A DNA stretch of 64,000 nucleotides, from contig OZ253954.1 in the NCBI GenBank assembly GCA_965267405.1, positions 248,001 to 312,000 on the forward strand, written 5' to 3'. This stretch comes from JAPPOI01 sp028818055 (GTDB lineage: Bacteria; Pseudomonadota; Alphaproteobacteria; Rhodobacterales; Rhodobacteraceae). The notes under the pieces are model-generated. The model was not told the origin of the DNA, ran no database searches, and was given only the letters and a program-made list of their open reading frames with translations. Shown here one piece after another: positions 53,515-62,728 of the stretch. The position numbers and the translations under genes are program-made. The first letter of the stretch is position 1. Each line of letters opens with the position of its first letter.

Positions 53515-54567
53515 GTGCACAGACCTCATGTGGCATACGTCATAGACCCGAGATTTCCGGGCGGCACTTCCTCGGCGGTAGCAGCGGAAATCAAACAGGT
53601 CGCTACGTTTGCGCGCGTGTCGGTTCACGGGCTTGAAACCTCAATGTTCAAAGGGCGCGACGTCGCACCCCAACTGGCAACCGCACTTAATGACCTTGGG
53701 CTAGAGGTAATCTGGGACAATCGCACAATCTCAGCGGACACAGTTCTGCTCCATAACCCGTCTTGCCTGCGCTTCCAGGATGCATTGGGCGTCAAGATCG
53801 CTGCGCGCCAGGTCATTGTCGTGACCCACGAAAATTTCGTCAGACCATCCGGCGCCGAGGCGTTTGATGTGGGTTTGTGTTTGGACCAAATCCTGCAGAG
53901 TTCATTTGCGCTTCGTTTCATTCTTGCGCCACTGTCCGGCTGGAACAGAGAAGCCATCAAAAAATGGGATGGATTACACGGCCACTTGAACCGGTGGTCT
54001 GTTCTGGACACTGATTGGTTCAATATCTGTGACTTTGAGTTTAAACCGCCAAACACGGTGATCAAAGATCGCCGCGGCCGCCTGTCCCGACCCGGGTTTG
54101 AAAAGTTTCCGCAGGACGACGTCATGCGGCTGTGTTTTCCGTCACACGCTGAAAGCAACGTCATCTTGGGCGCGGATACTCTGATGTTGGCGGCAAATCG
54201 CCCTGCCCACTGGACGCTCTTCCCGTTTCGGGGGCTGGACGTGAAGAGTTTCTTCGACATGATTGATTTCATGGTTTATTTTACCGCTCCAACTTTGCGC
54301 GAAAGCTTTGGACGAGTGCTTGCAGAGGGCATTGCTGCTGGCAAGATCGTGATATCCGACCCTGAAACAGCAAAGACCTTTGGAGGCGGTGTCGTGGCCG
54401 CATCACCCGACACAGTTGACCAAGTTGTTAAGGGATACATCGACAATCCGAAGAAATATGCAGCGGATGTGGCTGCTGCTCAGGCCGGTTTGCGGCGGTT
54501 CTCCGGAGAAGAATTCTTGCGCCAACACAGGCCCCTTCTCACCGAAGAAAGTGAGGTCGCGGCATGA
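53515..54567 (+). CDS. GT-B glycosyltransferase (GT4-like C-terminal domain)
   Basis: This 350-residue protein has VAYVIDPRFPGGTSSAVAAEI at its start and the donor-site pattern ESFGRVLAEGIAAGKIVI (E-x7-E) near residues 260-275, typical of GT-B transferases. Donor and acceptor are unknown. The start taken is a GTG at 53515, 7 nt after the previous stop; another GTG at 53530 is possible. It overlaps the next gene by ATGA. Confidence 0.75.
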   Translation: MHRPHVAYVIDPRFPGGTSSAVAAEIKQVATFARVSVHGLETSMFKGRDVAPQLATALNDLGLEVIWDNRTISADTVLLHNPSCLRFQDALGVKIAARQVIVVTHENFVRPSGAEAFDVGLCLDQILQSSFALRFILAPLSGWNREAIKKWDGLHGHLNRWSVLDTDWFNICDFEFKPPNTVIKDRRGRLSRPGFEKFPQDDVMRLCFPSHAESNVILGADTLMLAANRPAHWTLFPFRGLDVKSFFDMIDFMVYFTAPTLRESFGRVLAEGIAAGKIVISDPETAKTFGGGVVAASPDTVDQVVKGYIDNPKKYAADVAAAQAGLRRFSGEEFLRQHRPLLTEESEVAA

Positions 54568-56627
54568 TCTTGCTGTGTAGCGGTCAGGTTTCTGCAAAAG
54601 CGTTCGATGCGTTGCTTTTCCTCGCGGAAACTCTTCAGGTTCTGGGGCATACCGCCAAAATCGACTCCCGATATGTGCCAGAAGAGCTATCGCGCCATCG
54701 TAAGTACGAGGCTGCGCCGTACTTGGTAGACCCCTCTGATATTGAAGCCGAAAAACTCGTCATCATCGGTGCAGATACAGTCAATGAGGAAACTCAGTCG
54801 CTGTTACGGTCGGCGGCGGTCTCAAATACCGCGCGCATCTGGGCGTTTGGCCGATTTGAGACACGACAAGCCGGGATAAATGCCTGCAACCGGGTTGCTT
54901 ATGCAATGGGGCGCGAACCGGAAATGGTCGATCTGGCATTGCAACAGAAAACGCCCCTCCACGACGACGCGCTGAGCGTCAGCGTGACGCCAATTTCCGC
55001 GCGGACGCCATCGAAAAGTACGGACCTGACGCACCTGATGGTTTACGTTCCCGGTGACGCCTTGGAAGACCCGGCAACTCTCACATCGCTTCTGATGTTG
55101 CACCACACATCTAGCGTGAAGCTGCATGTGCTGACAAATGGCACTGGAAAAACGCTCATCCAGAATTCGCGGTTTTCTGGCTTGTCGGTATTCGGTCTTT
55201 CCGACCTTCCAACACGGCAGCTGGTTGCAAACTGCGATATCGTCGCGTTCTACGGATCAAATATGCCTGGCCCGCGTATGGCCAACCTTGCTTTGCATGC
55301 CATGGGCTCAGGTCGTCCTGTCATCGACTGCACAATGAACCATGCCTTGCTGAAGACAGGTGCGCCGGTCTTAGAGGGGCCACACGAGCTTCAGGCGTTA
55401 CCGGCATTTATCGAAAGCGGTGTCCGCGAGAACGCCCACGACATCGGTGTGACAGCACAGAAAAGCAATTGGCTGCGCAATTATAATGCCAGTTGGCTGG
55501 CTCAGGTTCTGGACCTCGAATCCGAGCCGACGCCGTCCGATGCTGAAACCGCCAAGACAGTCTTCTTTCCGACCAACGGCAACGGACTGGGACACGCCCA
55601 GCGCTGCGCACTTGTCGCTGAGGAAATGGATGCTGCTGACCGGAAGCACTTTGCAGCATTTCCAAGTTGCGTGACCTTGCTTCAACGCCGTGGGTTTGAC
55701 GTTACACCACTTGCTCAACGGTCAGAGTTCTTAAGCGAGCCATATTCGAATGATCTGATGAACTACATCAGACTCCGCAATCTATTGAACACAAACGACA
55801 AAATTGTATTTGATGGTGGCCACGTCTTTGACTCGGTCTATCGTGTTGTTTCTGAAAAACGGTTGGACGCAATTTGGGTGCGGCGCGGTCTTTGGCAGGC
55901 CGCTCAGGTCAATCCAATTGCCTTGGAACGTGAACGGATCTTTTCCAAGATCATCGTGCCTGGCGAGGCATTTGAGGAACTCAATTCAGACTATTCTCAG
56001 GGCGCTCACATCCATCACGTGGGACCAATCGTCAACGCCGAAGGCAGATCGAAAAGCGACGGGGACGCGATCAAAGCCAAGCTTGAAGAGACTCTGCAAA
56101 GCTCGGCAAAGACCTTGGTGGTTTCGATGTTGGGTGGCGGCGTAGCGTCAGATCGAACCATGCAAACCCAAGTGATCTGCAGCCAGATTGAGAACCGTCC
56201 GGACTGTATGCACGTCATTGTCGCTTGGCCAAATGCGGTCATTCCGGCGGGCTACTACGGCTGGAAGAACAGCCATGTCGTCAGCACGGACAATGCTCTG
56301 CAACTTGCCCTTGCGGCAGACCTGACGGTCTCTGCTGCGGGGTACAATTCGTTTCACGAGTTTATGTATGCTGGCGTTCCGTCGATCATGATCCCTCAGT
56401 CCGCGCCATATCTTGACGACCAAGAGCGACGAGCCCAGGCCGCTGCGGACCGTGGATTGACGGCGCTTGTTAAAGACACCGAGCTGGTCAAGCTGGAGTC
56501 GGAGATCTCTGCCTTCCTTGATGGAGGCAAGGCGGATGAAATTCGCGCTGCATTAGGCGAGATTACACTTCCCGAGATTGGAAATAAGGCAGCAGCGACC
56601 ATCATCCAGTCGGAGATGGCATTATGA
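54564..56627 (+). CDS. Two-part protein with MurG-like GT-B glycosyltransferase C-terminal half
   Basis: This 687-residue protein has an N-terminal half (1-325) resembling a degenerate GT-B domain (LMVYVPGDALEDPATLTSLL, PTRQLVANCDIVAFYGSNMPG) and a C-terminal half (330-687) of MurG/GT28 type: TVFFPTNGNGLGHAQR, VVSMLGGGVASD and the donor site SAAGYNSFHEFMYAGVPSI. The N-terminal half may be an acceptor-binding or inactive transferase module. It is coupled to both neighbours by ATGA overlaps. Confidence 0.75.
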   Translation: MILLCSGQVSAKAFDALLFLAETLQVLGHTAKIDSRYVPEELSRHRKYEAAPYLVDPSDIEAEKLVIIGADTVNEETQSLLRSAAVSNTARIWAFGRFETRQAGINACNRVAYAMGREPEMVDLALQQKTPLHDDALSVSVTPISARTPSKSTDLTHLMVYVPGDALEDPATLTSLLMLHHTSSVKLHVLTNGTGKTLIQNSRFSGLSVFGLSDLPTRQLVANCDIVAFYGSNMPGPRMANLALHAMGSGRPVIDCTMNHALLKTGAPVLEGPHELQALPAFIESGVRENAHDIGVTAQKSNWLRNYNASWLAQVLDLESEPTPSDAETAKTVFFPTNGNGLGHAQRCALVAEEMDAADRKHFAAFPSCVTLLQRRGFDVTPLAQRSEFLSEPYSNDLMNYIRLRNLLNTNDKIVFDGGHVFDSVYRVVSEKRLDAIWVRRGLWQAAQVNPIALERERIFSKIIVPGEAFEELNSDYSQGAHIHHVGPIVNAEGRSKSDGDAIKAKLEETLQSSAKTLVVSMLGGGVASDRTMQTQVICSQIENRPDCMHVIVAWPNAVIPAGYYGWKNSHVVSTDNALQLALAADLTVSAAGYNSFHEFMYAGVPSIMIPQSAPYLDDQERRAQAAADRGLTALVKDTELVKLESEISAFLDGGKADEIRAALGEITLPEIGNKAAATIIQSEMAL

Positions 56628-57067
56628 GTTTCCTTGAGAAATATCATTCTGTTCTGTCCAATATCTCACCAAATTCGCCGGTGCGCCTAGGCTTGTCATC
56701 AAGCAGCAATACCAGTCCAGTCAGCAATCCTTGCACCCCTGGCCCAACTGCGACCCCGCAGCCTTCCAAGATCCTTTGGGAAGCACTGGATGACGATTTG
56801 TCATTCATCGGCATTCGCGTCACCAATACAGTCAAGGAGCCGAGCAGACTGGCGGCCAAAATGGCTTCGCTTGCGATCGAGCGGAACATCTATCCGGTGT
56901 TCATCAGTTGGTGTGGAGACTGCGGGCTTCAGCACTACGGCATGCAAGTTGAGCAGATTTGCGGGGCTAACGACGATGAATGCCGTGAGTTTGAAGAACA
57001 GCTCAAACGGCTGTGGAACCTCGCGATTATCATCAACGAAGATGAGATATCCGCGGCCGTTGGATAA
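56624..57067 (+). CDS. Hypothetical protein with CxxC-containing domain
   Basis: This 147-residue protein has a Ser/Pro/Thr-rich low-complexity start (about 15-48) and a folded part with WCGDCGLQHYG and CGANDDECREFEEQL, four cysteines that could bind metal or form disulfides. No signal peptide is seen. I do not recognise it. It overlaps the glycosyltransferase gene by ATGA and ends the cluster, converging with the peptide transporter operon. Confidence 0.7.
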   Translation: MSFLEKYHSVLSNISPNSPVRLGLSSSSNTSPVSNPCTPGPTATPQPSKILWEALDDDLSFIGIRVTNTVKEPSRLAAKMASLAIERNIYPVFISWCGDCGLQHYGMQVEQICGANDDECREFEEQLKRLWNLAIIINEDEISAAVG

Positions 57068-57089
57068 CAGCGCCTAAGCTTTGGGTGGA

Positions 57090-58055
57090 CTACTCAGCCA
57101 AGTGACAAGCGACAGTCCGGTTTCCAAGTTTGCGTAGCTCGGGCCGATCTTTGCTGCACACATCCACGGCAATCGGACACCTTGGATGAAAAGCACAACC
57201 GCTGGGAGGATCGATAGGGTCTGGAATTTCGCCTTGAGGCGGAGGAATCTCGCGCCCAAACCCATCCATCTTCGGTGCCGCGTCCAGCAACATCTGAGTG
57301 TAGGGATGCTTTGGATCATCGAACAAGGATTGTGGCTCGGCTTCTTCGACAAGTCGTCCCAGATATAGCACGCCAATCCGGTCCGCCATGTGCCGCACCA
57401 CTGTCAGGTCGTGCGTAATAAGGAGATACGTCAGCCCAAGATCGTCTTTGAGGTCGCTCATCAGGTTCAGAACCTGAGCTTGCACAGACACGTCCAATGC
57501 AGACGTCGGTTCATCGCAAACGATCAACCGCGGCTCAGACGCAAGCGCGCGGGCAATGCAAATCCGTTGTCTCTGACCGCCCGAAAATTCATGTGGAAAC
57601 TTGCCGGCGTCCGACGTATGGAGGCCCACTTGCTCGAGCAATTTCTCAGCAAGACCGGTTGTATCACCACCCTTGGATGCGACTGGTTCAACGATGATAT
57701 CGCGTACGCGCCAACGCGGATTAAGCGACGCAAATGGATCTTGAAAGATCATCTGGATGTCGGATCGAACTGCTGCCACACGATCCACGTCGCTTTCCTT
57801 GGCAAGGTTGACACCTTCGATTTCGACGTCGCCCTCCGTTGGCTTCAGCAATCCAACCAACATCCGGCCTATGGTGGATTTTCCGGACCCGCTTTCGCCA
57901 ACCAGTGCATAGGTGGTGCGTTCTTCGATTTCGAAGTCGACGTCAGAAACAGCAGTCAAAAACGCTTTGCCACGCCGCTCAATAACCCGGTTCAACCACG
58001 GTTTCGAAACGTCAAAAATACGAGTCAGGTGTTTGACCGATACGAAAGCACTCAT
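57090..58055 (-). CDS. Peptide/nickel-type ABC transporter ATPase (DppF/OppF-like)
   Basis: This 321-residue ATPase has Walker A GESGSGKST, signature FSGGQRQR, Walker B LIVCDEPTSALD and the C-terminal oligopeptide-transporter motif CAFHPRCP with clustered Cys. The ATG at 58055 overlaps the stop of the DppD-like gene. It is the last gene of the operon. Confidence 0.93.
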   Translation of the reverse strand: MSAFVSVKHLTRIFDVSKPWLNRVIERRGKAFLTAVSDVDFEIEERTTYALVGESGSGKSTIGRMLVGLLKPTEGDVEIEGVNLAKESDVDRVAAVRSDIQMIFQDPFASLNPRWRVRDIIVEPVASKGGDTTGLAEKLLEQVGLHTSDAGKFPHEFSGGQRQRICIARALASEPRLIVCDEPTSALDVSVQAQVLNLMSDLKDDLGLTYLLITHDLTVVRHMADRIGVLYLGRLVEEAEPQSLFDDPKHPYTQMLLDAAPKMDGFGREIPPPQGEIPDPIDPPSGCAFHPRCPIAVDVCSKDRPELRKLGNRTVACHLAE

Positions 58056-59026
58056 TCCGCGGCCTCTTGCAGAATTGGGAACCAGCACGCGGACCGACCA
58101 CCATCTATACTTGGAAGTGGTTCATGGCGGCACTTCTCTTGCGCGTTTGGACAACGAGGGTGGAATGCGCAGCCGTCGGGCATCAGCGATAGCCTGGGCA
58201 TGGCACCCGGAATCTGGTGCAGACGGCGCTGACCTTGAGCTGCAAGCGGCGTCGAGGCCATCAGACCGTGCGTGTAGGGATGGTTCGGTTTTGTCAGCAC
58301 GTTGCGCACCGGCCCGAGTTCGGCCAATCGACCGGCGTACATGACCGCAACCCGATCTGCGGCCTCAGCAATCACGCCCATATCGTGGGTAATCAACATA
58401 ACCGCCGTGCCCCGTTCCCGGCACAACCGTTTAAGAAGTGAAATGATTTGCGCCTGCACTGACACATCAAGCGCCGTTGTCGGCTCATCCGCAATGACAA
58501 GGCTGGGTTCCGCGCACAATGCGAGAGCAATCACCACTCGCTGACGCATACCGCCTGAAAATTCGTGAGGATAGCTGTTAATGCGCTCTGCTGCGCCCGG
58601 GATCCCAACCTCTTCCAGCGCGGCAACCGCGCGTTTCATCGCATCCGAACGACTGATGGGCAGGTGGGTCTGCATCGTCTCGGCCAGCTGATCACCGACA
58701 GTCAAAAGAGGGTTCAGAGACGTCAGTGGATCCTGGAAGATCATCCCGATGTCTTTGCCGCGCAACTTGCGCATGGCCTCGCCTTCAAGCGGGTCAATCC
58801 GCGTGCCATTCAACCAAATCTCACCGCCCGAGATGTGGGCTGGCTGGTTCAGAAGCCCTATCACGGCATTCCCAGCCATGGACTTACCCGCACCGCTTTC
58901 GCCTACAACGCCGAGGATTTCGCCTTTGCCGATGTCATAGCTGACACCATCGACGGGTTTGACCACCCCATGGCGGGTCGGAATTTCGACCGAAAGGTTG
59001 CGTATTGAAAGAACTGGTTCGCTCAT
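58052..59026 (-). CDS. Peptide/nickel-type ABC transporter ATPase (DppD/OppD-like)
   Basis: This 324-residue ATPase has Walker A GESGAGKSM, signature FSGGMRQR, Walker B LVIADEPTTALD and the C-terminal CAFHPRCPNAQEKC extension typical of the family. Walker A ends in Ser-Met rather than Ser-Thr, a common change in DppD. It overlaps dppC and dppF neighbours by ATGA. Confidence 0.93.
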   Translation of the reverse strand: MSEPVLSIRNLSVEIPTRHGVVKPVDGVSYDIGKGEILGVVGESGAGKSMAGNAVIGLLNQPAHISGGEIWLNGTRIDPLEGEAMRKLRGKDIGMIFQDPLTSLNPLLTVGDQLAETMQTHLPISRSDAMKRAVAALEEVGIPGAAERINSYPHEFSGGMRQRVVIALALCAEPSLVIADEPTTALDVSVQAQIISLLKRLCRERGTAVMLITHDMGVIAEAADRVAVMYAGRLAELGPVRNVLTKPNHPYTHGLMASTPLAAQGQRRLHQIPGAMPRLSLMPDGCAFHPRCPNAQEKCRHEPLPSIDGGRSACWFPILQEAAE

Positions 59027-59973
59027 CGCAACCTCGGATTCAGGGCATCACGCAGCCAGTCGCCCAAAAGATTGACGCTAAGTGCCAAGGCCAAAAGGGT
59101 ACAGGCGGGGAAGAAGAGGATCCACCACTCGCCCGAGAACAGGAAGCCCTGCCCGATCCTGATCAGCGTCCCAAGGGACGGTTGTGTGGGTGGTGCACCG
59201 ACGCCCAAGAATGACAGCGTTGCTTCTGCGATGATGGCCAGAGCGAGAGAAATGGTCGCGATCACCAACACCGGAGACATGGCGTTGGGCAAAATGTGTT
59301 TCAACATGATCGCCCATGGGTTTCTGCCGATCAGTTGAGCAGCTGCGACGTAGTCTTTTCCTTTTTCAACCAGCGTTGCGCCGCGCACGACACGTGCGAA
59401 TTGAACCCAGTCGGACAAGCCAATCGCAAGGATCAGCACCCAGATTGCCATCTGGTCCCGGTATTCGACCGGTGTGAATCCTTTGGCGATGCCAAAGATC
59501 AGCATCGCGACAAGAATGGACGGGAAAGTAAGCTGAACGTCGGCAATCCGCATGATGATCGTCTCGGTCCAACCCCCGAAATAGCCGGACACCAGACCAA
59601 GCGTGATCCCAAGCACCATTGCAAACAGCACCGCTGACGCCCCAACAAAGAGCGAAATCCGCATGCCATAAAGAATGGTGGAGTACACGTCTCGCCCCTG
59701 ATCATCGGTGCCCATCAGAAAGCTTTCACCTGTGAACGCATTTGGTTCCATCGGTGCGGTGAAACCGTTCATCAGGTTCAGGCTGGCCGGATCAAATGGA
59801 TTGGTCGGCGCGATCAAGGGCGCGAATACAGCGGACAACACCAGAATGCTGACAACTGCGAATGAGACCAGCGCAACCGGTGACCGCTTGAAGTTGTAGT
59901 AAAAGTCGCTTTCGCGGAACCTTTCCCACCTGCCCTTATCGGTTGTCTCAGGAGTTAGTGCGGCATCTGTCAT
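59023..59973 (-). CDS. Peptide-type ABC transporter permease (DppC-like)
   Basis: This 316-residue permease has an N-terminal helix (about 31-53), FLMGTDDQGRDVYSTILYGMR and the EAA loop region YVAAAQLIGRNPWAIMLKHILPN. It overlaps the DppB-like gene by one nt (TGATG). Confidence 0.93.
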   Translation of the reverse strand: MTDAALTPETTDKGRWERFRESDFYYNFKRSPVALVSFAVVSILVLSAVFAPLIAPTNPFDPASLNLMNGFTAPMEPNAFTGESFLMGTDDQGRDVYSTILYGMRISLFVGASAVLFAMVLGITLGLVSGYFGGWTETIIMRIADVQLTFPSILVAMLIFGIAKGFTPVEYRDQMAIWVLILAIGLSDWVQFARVVRGATLVEKGKDYVAAAQLIGRNPWAIMLKHILPNAMSPVLVIATISLALAIIAEATLSFLGVGAPPTQPSLGTLIRIGQGFLFSGEWWILFFPACTLLALALSVNLLGDWLRDALNPRLR

Positions 59974-60956
59974 CAGTGGCCCCCTGCCCGGTCGACCCGT
60001 AAACGAGGGTCAATAAAGACGTATAGAATGTCGACGATCAGATTGATGCCAACAAACATGACGGAGATGAGCATCAAGTACGCAGCCATCACCGGAATGT
60101 CGACGAATTGGATGGCATTGATGAACAAGAGACCCACGCCCGGCCACTGAAAGACCGTTTCGGTGATAATCGCGAAAGCGATAATCGCACCAAGCTGTAG
60201 GCCGATCACCGTAACCACCGGAACCATGGTGTTCTTCAGTGCATGACGGAAATTCACCACACGCTCACGCAGACCACGGGCCCGCGCAAACCGGATATAG
60301 TCTTGTCTCAAGACTTCTAACATTTCTGATCGAACGAGACGCATGATCAACGTCATCTGGTAAAGACCAAGAGTAATTGAGGGCAAAATCAGCGCCTTAA
60401 TCCCGCTTTCTGTTAAAAAGCCGGTCGTCCACCATTGCCCGATTTGAACTGTTTCGCCGCGCCCAAATGATGGAAGCCACCCCAGTTCAACCGAAAACAA
60501 ATAGATCAGAAGAATGCCAATCAGAAACGTTGGCAATGAAACCCCAATCAGCGATGTCGCCATGATGATATTTGCAGCAGCACCGTTTCGTCGAATGGCC
60601 GTAAAGACGCCCAGCGCGATACCAAAAGCAATCGCAAGAATGCCCGATACGGCAGCCAATTCTAAAGTGGCAGGAGCACGTTCAAGAAGGATTTCCGAAA
60701 CTGGCCGGCCTTGGCGATAACTCACACCAAAGTTCCCTTGCACCGCGCCTTCAAGAAACTTGTAGTATTGCACCGGAAAGGGCTGATCGAGACCAAGCTG
60801 GGTCCTCAGGCGTTCTACATCCTCGATAGTACGTTCCTGCCCCAGCATGTTGTCGATCGGATCGCCAACAAAACGGAACATGGAAAAGGCGACCAACCCT
60901 ACGATCAAAAGGACCAGTATGGACTGTCCTATTCGCCGAATAACAAAGGCCAGCAT
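59973..60956 (-). CDS. Peptide-type ABC transporter permease (DppB-like)
   Basis: This 327-residue permease starts MLAFVIRRIGQSILVLL and has the DppB blocks LGLDQPFPVQYYKFLEGA, GNFGVSYRQGRPVSEIL and RQDYIRFARARGLRERVV (EAA loop). It follows the second binding-protein gene after a 68-nt spacer with a small GC hairpin. Confidence 0.93.
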   Translation of the reverse strand: MLAFVIRRIGQSILVLLIVGLVAFSMFRFVGDPIDNMLGQERTIEDVERLRTQLGLDQPFPVQYYKFLEGAVQGNFGVSYRQGRPVSEILLERAPATLELAAVSGILAIAFGIALGVFTAIRRNGAAANIIMATSLIGVSLPTFLIGILLIYLFSVELGWLPSFGRGETVQIGQWWTTGFLTESGIKALILPSITLGLYQMTLIMRLVRSEMLEVLRQDYIRFARARGLRERVVNFRHALKNTMVPVVTVIGLQLGAIIAFAIITETVFQWPGVGLLFINAIQFVDIPVMAAYLMLISVMFVGINLIVDILYVFIDPRLRVDRAGGH

Positions 60957-60990
60957 GTCGTGGAGTTGCCCCCTGAAGTTAGATTGCAGA

Positions 60991-61013
60991 GTGCCCCAAT
61001 GTTCTCAGGGCAC
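60991..61013 (-). other. GC hairpin between binding-protein and permease genes
   Basis: A 6-bp GTGCCC/GGGCAC stem with an 11-nt loop lies 12 nt past the binding-protein stop on the minus strand and has no T-run. It may attenuate or protect the upstream mRNA. Confidence 0.4.
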
Positions 61014-61024
61014 CCCGAATATGT

Positions 61025-62590
61025 TTAGTTCACCGTTACCCATCGCAGGATAAAGAAGTTATCCGGACGCTGCGTTAGCTCGATGTTCGAACGCGCTCCC
61101 CAAACCAAGGGCTGCACGTACATTGGAACATACGCAACGTCGTCCTGCAGGATTTTGTGCGTCTCATCGATCATCGCCTGGCGCTTGCCCGGATCAATCT
61201 CGGATTGAATCATCGGCAATAGTTCGTCAACACGCGCGTTCGAGAAACCGCCAAAATTCCACGATCCAAGTTTCTTTTCAGGGTTCGGTGTAGAAGCCAG
61301 AAAGCGAATTGGGTGCTCGGCGTCAAATGTGCCCGGGGACCAACCCAGTAGATACATGTCGTAATTGTCGGCACGGAGCTCGGGCCAGTAGTTTTGAACC
61401 GGCATGGCATCCAGCGTCGCGGTGACACCGATTTGCGCCAACATCCCTGTGATCGCCTGACAGACGCTCTCGTCGTTCAGATAGCGATTGTTCGGACACT
61501 TAAGGCCAAACGAAAAACCATCGGCATATCCAGCCTCAGCAAGTAACGCCTTGGCCTTCTCGATATTGAATTCAGGTCGGGCAACGAGCGATGTGGAGTA
61601 TCCATTCATTGCTGGCGATACCAACTGGCTCACCTCTTCCGCGTTGCCACGCATGATGGTTTGCAAGATCGCCGGGACGTTCACTGCGTGGGCGACGGCC
61701 TGGCGCACGCGAACATCCGCAAATGGATTTGCGTCTGTAGTTTCGGCAGAATACTTCAGCGCGTCAGCCTCGTGCGGGAAGCCCAGCATAATAACCCGCG
61801 CCTCGATCCCTTGAATGACCTTTACGTCGCTGTTGCCTTGCAGCCGCGCCACGTCCTGGATTGGGACCGGGTTTATGAAATCGACGTCGCCTGACAGCAG
61901 TGCCGCCAGTGCCGTAGCCGAGTTCTGGATTGGCTGCACAGTTGCCTTGGTTATGTTGTGCTCGGCATCGCCCCACCATCCCGAAAACGGCTCGAGAACC
62001 GTGCGCAGGCCGGGTTCGCGCGCTGTAACCTGGAACGCGCCAGTGCCATTGGCGTTCAGTGTAGCGAAGTTGCCATTTTCCTTGTCGGGGAGCGCTGCAT
62101 TGTTTGCTTCGGCCCAACCGCTGTCCATGATCATCCAGTTCGCAATTGACCCCGGAAAGATCGGGTTCGGTGCGTTCGTCATGAAGTCGACTGTATAGTC
62201 ATCGACCTTGATGACCTCTGAGATTGGCGCGAACCAACTGCGCGTGTCAGACGCTTCATTGGACGCCCGCTGGTACGAAAACACGACATCGTCGGCGTTG
62301 AATTCAGCACCATCCTGAAACGTCACACCCTGGCGCAAAATGAAGCGCCACCCATCGCCGTCACCAATGGGCTCCCAAGAGGTGGCCAGAGCGGGCTCGA
62401 CGGTCATGTCTTTGCCTCGACGCACGAGGCCTTCGTAAACATTATTCAGAAAACCAAGAACAGGTGCCGAGTTGACGGCATGCGGGTCCATGGTTTGGGG
62501 ATCGGTGGTCACCGCCCAATTAAATTCATTGGACTGAGCCGGCAACGCGAGGGAAACAGAAAGCGCAATCAACGATGTAATTCGGTACAT
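61025..62590 (-). CDS. Peptide-type ABC transporter substrate-binding protein (family 5), copy 1
   Basis: This 521-residue extracellular solute-binding protein has a signal peptide (1-20, AQS-NE), TMDPHAVNSAPVLGFLNNVYEGLV and a DGAEFNADDVVFSY segment typical of family 5 (DppA/OppA). AAGGAAG precedes the ATG. It is paralogous to the next upstream gene, sharing for example CPNNRYLNDESVCQA against CPNDRYINDEGICQA. Likely cargo is peptides, opines or related compounds. Confidence 0.92.
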   Translation of the reverse strand: MYRITSLIALSVSLALPAQSNEFNWAVTTDPQTMDPHAVNSAPVLGFLNNVYEGLVRRGKDMTVEPALATSWEPIGDGDGWRFILRQGVTFQDGAEFNADDVVFSYQRASNEASDTRSWFAPISEVIKVDDYTVDFMTNAPNPIFPGSIANWMIMDSGWAEANNAALPDKENGNFATLNANGTGAFQVTAREPGLRTVLEPFSGWWGDAEHNITKATVQPIQNSATALAALLSGDVDFINPVPIQDVARLQGNSDVKVIQGIEARVIMLGFPHEADALKYSAETTDANPFADVRVRQAVAHAVNVPAILQTIMRGNAEEVSQLVSPAMNGYSTSLVARPEFNIEKAKALLAEAGYADGFSFGLKCPNNRYLNDESVCQAITGMLAQIGVTATLDAMPVQNYWPELRADNYDMYLLGWSPGTFDAEHPIRFLASTPNPEKKLGSWNFGGFSNARVDELLPMIQSEIDPGKRQAMIDETHKILQDDVAYVPMYVQPLVWGARSNIELTQRPDNFFILRWVTVN

Positions 62591-62672
62591 GGCAGTCTTC
62601 CTTCGGTTTGAAAATTTAAAGCCCCAGAACGCCGAGTTCTGCTCAAGGCAACGCCTCGACGTTGGGAAATAT

Positions 62673-62694
62673 CCCGGGGGACGATGCCCCCGGG
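62673..62694 (-). other. GC-rich stem-loop between the two binding-protein genes
   Basis: An 8-bp stem CCCGGGGG/CCCCCGGG encloses a 6-nt loop. No T-run follows directly, so an attenuator or mRNA-stabilising hairpin fits better than a classical terminator. Confidence 0.6.
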
Positions 62695-62703
62695 GTCAAA
62701 TAA

Positions 62704-62723
62704 TTGCGCGCCGAAACGCGCAA
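62704..62723 (-). other. Second stem-loop directly after the partial binding-protein gene
   Basis: A 7-bp TTGCGCG/CGCGCAA stem with a 6-nt loop lies just past the stop of the partial gene. With the adjacent GC stem it forms a double hairpin that could reduce downstream expression. Confidence 0.55.
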
Positions 62724-62728
62724 CAGTT

